The position numbers were made by a program, and so were the translations under genes. Shown one piece after another: positions 5,521 through 7,645 of a stretch of DNA of 7,645 nucleotides. Below the pieces are notes generated by a model. It did no database searches, had not been told where the DNA came from, and saw only the letters and a list, made by a program, of their open reading frames with translations. This stretch comes from an uncultured Oscillospiraceae bacterium (GTDB taxonomy: Bacteria > Bacillota > Clostridia > Oscillospirales > Acutalibacteraceae), in assembly GCA_900548545.1 (NCBI GenBank), contig URKX01000053.1, forward strand, positions 1 through 7,645, read 5' to 3'. Numbering within the stretch: the stretch's first letter is position 1; the number at the start of each line of letters is the position of its first letter.

Positions 5521-6972
5521 TTAGAACACGCCGTTGGTCATGTCTTCCACAATCAGAGTGCGGGGGCCGTTGCTGGCGGGAGCAGCTGCCTTGGGGGCAG
5601 CAGCGGGAGCCGGAGCGGCCTCTTCCTTGTGGGGGTTGTCACGCCACTGGAAGAACTTCTCGGCAACCTGGGGGAACAGGGCGTAGGACAAGGTGTCCTC
5701 TTCGCAATGGCCCAGGCCCTTCTCCTTGCACTCGGCGCGGAGCTTATCCATTTCGGGCTCCAGCAGGTCGGCGGGACGGCAAGTGATGACCTCGTCATTA
5801 CCGATGGCTTTCTTGCGCACTTCCTCGTTGACCTCGCCGGGGAGCTGGCCGTACTCGCCACGGAGCAGGCCTTTGGACTCCTTGGTGATCATCTTGTAGC
5901 GCTCGCCAGCCAGCACGTTCAGCACAGCCTGGGAGCCCACGATCTGGCTGGTGGGGGTGACCAGGGGCGGATAACCGAAGTCTTTCCGCACGCGGGGGAT
6001 CTCCTCCAGCACATCGTAGTACTTGTCCTCGGCGTTGGCCTGCTTCAGCTGGGAGATCAGGTTGGACAGCATACCGCCGGGCACCTGATACAGCAGGGTG
6101 TTCACGTCCACCTTCAGGACCTTAGAGCTGACATCCAGCTTCTCAGCAACACCACGGAAGTGGGCGGCAGCCTCCACCAGCTTGTTCATATCCAGGCCGG
6201 TGTCGCGGCTGGTCCCCTGCAGGGTGGCCACCAGGGATTCGGTGGCAGGCTGGGAGGTGCCGTTGGCCAAGGGGGACAGAGCGCAGTCCACAATGTCCAC
6301 GCCGGCCTGGGCAGCCATCAGGTTGGTCATGTCGCCGGTACCGGTGGTGTTGTGGGTGTGCAGGTGAATGGGCACGCCTACGTTTTCTTTCAGCTTCTTC
6401 ACCAGAGAATAGGCGTCATAGGGCAGCAGCAGGTTTGCCATGTCCTTGATGCAGATGGTATCCGCGCCCATCTTCTCCAGCTTCATAGCCAGCTTCACGA
6501 AATAGTCCTCGTTGTGCACAGGGCTCTGGGTGTAGCTGATAGCAGCCTCCACCATGCCGCCGTACTCTTTGACAAACTTCATGGCAGCTTCCATGTTCCG
6601 GGGATCGTTCAGGGCGTCGAAAATACGCACCACGTCGATGCCGTTCTCAATGGACTTCTTGCAGAATGCCTCCACCACGTCGTCGGCGTAGTGGCGGTAG
6701 CCCAGGATATTCTGGCCGCGGAGCAGCATTTGCAGCTTGGTGTTGGGAAGGCCCTTCTTCAAGGTGCGCAGCCGCTCCCAGGGATCTTCGTTCAAAAAGC
6801 GCATACACACATCAAAGGTGGCGCCGCCCCAGCACTCCAAGGACCAATACCCAATGCTGTCCAGAACGGGCAGGATCGGGATCATGTCCTCGATCTTCAT
6901 GCGGGTAGCAGCCTGGGACTGGTGCGCGTCACGCAGGATGGTATCCATAATTTTAAGGGGATTTTTTGCCAT
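5521..6972 (-). CDS. oadA: Oxaloacetate decarboxylase alpha-type carboxyltransferase, no biotinyl domain
   Basis: This cytosolic carboxyltransferase should move the carboxyl group of oxaloacetate onto biotin, after which the membrane beta subunit releases CO2 and pumps Na+. It has 483 residues. The HMGL-like TIM barrel (about 4-270) carries metal ligands at the family positions: Asp15 in LRDAHQS, Lys176 in CIKDMANLL (the carbamylated Lys in relatives) and His205/His207 in HLHTHNTTG. Each is two residues lower than in Vibrio OadA numbering as I recall it. A PYC/OADA conserved region follows (about 290-450). An Ala/Pro linker (450-466) then leads not to the usual EAMKM biotinyl domain but to 17 residues ending EDMTNGVF. 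Full OadA is about 590 residues, so biotin must come from a separate carrier. The ATG at 6972 has AGGAAA 11 nt upstream, and oadB lies 45 nt before it. Alternatives are pyruvate carboxylase subunit B or the transcarboxylase 5S subunit; next to oadB, the pump role is preferred. Confidence 0.9.
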   Translation of the reverse strand: MAKNPLKIMDTILRDAHQSQAATRMKIEDMIPILPVLDSIGYWSLECWGGATFDVCMRFLNEDPWERLRTLKKGLPNTKLQMLLRGQNILGYRHYADDVVEAFCKKSIENGIDVVRIFDALNDPRNMEAAMKFVKEYGGMVEAAISYTQSPVHNEDYFVKLAMKLEKMGADTICIKDMANLLLPYDAYSLVKKLKENVGVPIHLHTHNTTGTGDMTNLMAAQAGVDIVDCALSPLANGTSQPATESLVATLQGTSRDTGLDMNKLVEAAAHFRGVAEKLDVSSKVLKVDVNTLLYQVPGGMLSNLISQLKQANAEDKYYDVLEEIPRVRKDFGYPPLVTPTSQIVGSQAVLNVLAGERYKMITKESKGLLRGEYGQLPGEVNEEVRKKAIGNDEVITCRPADLLEPEMDKLRAECKEKGLGHCEEDTLSYALFPQVAEKFFQWRDNPHKEEAAPAPAAAPKAAAPASNGPRTLIVEDMTNGVF

Positions 6973-6993
6973 ATTCTAAGCCATTTCCTTTCC

Positions 6994-7008
6994 CTGTGAA
7001 AGTCACAG
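6994..7008 (-). repeat. Small hairpin between oadB and oadA
   Basis: CTGTGA (6994-6999) and TCACAG (7003-7008) form a perfect 6-bp stem with a 3-nt loop in the 45-nt intercistronic gap, a few nt upstream of the weak oadA ribosome binding site. There is no T-run, so it is not a terminator. It may mark an mRNA processing or stability point that adjusts subunit ratios. The half-sites resemble a CRP box, but the spacing is wrong. Confidence 0.4.
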
Positions 7009-7017
7009 AAACGCACT

Positions 7018-7645
7018 TTAAGCGCCGAACAGGGCCAGCAGCACGCCAGCCGCCACAGCGGAACCGATCACGCCGGACACATTGGGACCCATGGCGTGCA
7101 TCAGCAGGAAGTTGGTGGGATCCGCCTCGGCGCCCACCTTCTGGGACACACGGGCTGCCATGGGCACTGCCGACACGCCGGCGGAACCGATCAGCGGATT
7201 GACCTTGCCGCCACTCAGCTTGCACATGATCTTTCCGAAAACCACGCCTGCCGCCGTACCCAGGGCAAAGGCCACAAGGCCCAGGATTACGATCTTGATG
7301 GTATCCATCTTTAAGAACGCCTCAGCGCTGGTGGTAGCACCAACAGAGGTTCCCAGCATGATAACTACGATGTACATCAGGGCGTTGGAAGCGGTCTCCG
7401 TCAGCTGTTTTACCACGCCGGACTCCCGGAACAGGTTTCCTAACATCAGCATACCAACCAGGGGTGCCGTGGTGGGAAGGATCAGGCAGACCACAACGGT
7501 TACGATAATGGGGAACAGGATCTTCTCCAGCTTGGAAACGGGACGAAGCTGCTCCATCTTGATCTTTCTCTCCTTCTCCGTGGTCAGGAGTTTCATGATC
7601 GGAGGCTGGATAATGGGCACCAGAGCCATGTAAGAGTACGCCGCC
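7018..7645 (-). CDS. oadB: Na+-translocating decarboxylase beta subunit, C-terminal part (partial)
   Basis: This is the integral membrane subunit of the sodium-pumping decarboxylase family (OadB/GcdB/MmdB). It decarboxylates carboxybiotin and couples this to Na+ export. The visible 208 or so residues are the C-terminal half of a protein usually about 375-430 long; the start lies beyond the right edge. Family motifs are clear: AAYSYMALVPIIQPPIMK at the left of the fragment, then RPVSKLEKILFPI, PLVGMLMLGNLFRESGVV, LGTSVGA, GGKVNPLIGSAGVSAVPMAARV and the near-terminal HAMGPNVSGVIGSAVAAG, whose Gly-Pro-Asn stretch is among the most conserved of the family. Several hydrophobic membrane segments lie between these. 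It ends 45 nt before oadA in the same direction, so the two share an operon. Sequence alone does not separate oxaloacetate, methylmalonyl-CoA and glutaconyl-CoA types; the adjacent OadA-like gene favours oxaloacetate. Confidence 0.94.
   Translation of the reverse strand, partial: AAYSYMALVPIIQPPIMKLLTTEKERKIKMEQLRPVSKLEKILFPIIVTVVVCLILPTTAPLVGMLMLGNLFRESGVVKQLTETASNALMYIVVIMLGTSVGATTSAEAFLKMDTIKIVILGLVAFALGTAAGVVFGKIMCKLSGGKVNPLIGSAGVSAVPMAARVSQKVGAEADPTNFLLMHAMGPNVSGVIGSAVAAGVLLALFGA

Noticed and set aside
5515..6999. A 494-codon open frame on the plus strand covering all of oadA
   Set aside because: It is the antisense shadow of oadA. Its product is repetitive in His, Gly, Val and Leu with no recognisable domain, while the opposite strand encodes a protein with all expected catalytic motifs.
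6994..7008. CRP-like box TGTGA...TCACA
   Set aside because: The half-sites are 3 nt apart instead of 6, the position is intercistronic rather than at a promoter, and a CRP site would be unexpected in this lineage.

Overview
The window looks like ordinary chromosome from a gut-type Clostridia, most likely the Oscillospiraceae/Ruminococcaceae group. This is an inference from gene content: a VanW-family lipoprotein, a UgtP-like glycosyltransferase and a Na+-pumping decarboxylase with split subunits. Strong AGGAGG-type ribosome binding sites and fairly GC-rich coding with AT-rich intergenic DNA also fit. No RNA gene, insertion sequence, CRISPR array, prophage or plasmid element is visible.

Layout from left to right. 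(1) 1-623, minus: the N-terminal glutaminase half of NAD+ synthetase (nadE), cut by the window edge. (2) 810-2420, minus: a secreted VanW-family lipoprotein with a GTG start and a long acidic Pro/Glu/Ser tail. (3) 2421-2884: an AT-rich divergent intergenic region with back-to-back promoters; its plus-strand leader is about 265 nt long and strongly structured. (4) 2885-4710, plus: a two-gene operon, a glycolipid glycosyltransferase overlapping an AlkD-type DNA alkylation repair gene by ATGA. (5) 4770-4807: a bidirectional terminator between convergent units. (6) 4818-5342, minus: a small six-helix HdeD/DUF308 membrane protein, preceded by a promoter region with repeated AAAGTACC boxes and a palindrome. 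(7) 5473-5502: a terminator. (8) 5521-7645, minus: the end of a sodium-pump decarboxylase operon, with the C-terminal part of the beta subunit (oadB) followed by an oxaloacetate-decarboxylase-type carboxyltransferase (oadA) that has no biotinyl domain.

The genes do not form one pathway. The decarboxylase pair links C4-acid decarboxylation to Na+ export, nadE supplies NAD, and the glycosyltransferase and VanW protein act at the envelope. I found no convincing novel system. The points most worth a second look are the glycosyltransferase leader, the biotin-less OadA with its short C-terminal tail, the envelope/DNA-repair gene pairing, and the repeat-rich DUF308 promoter.
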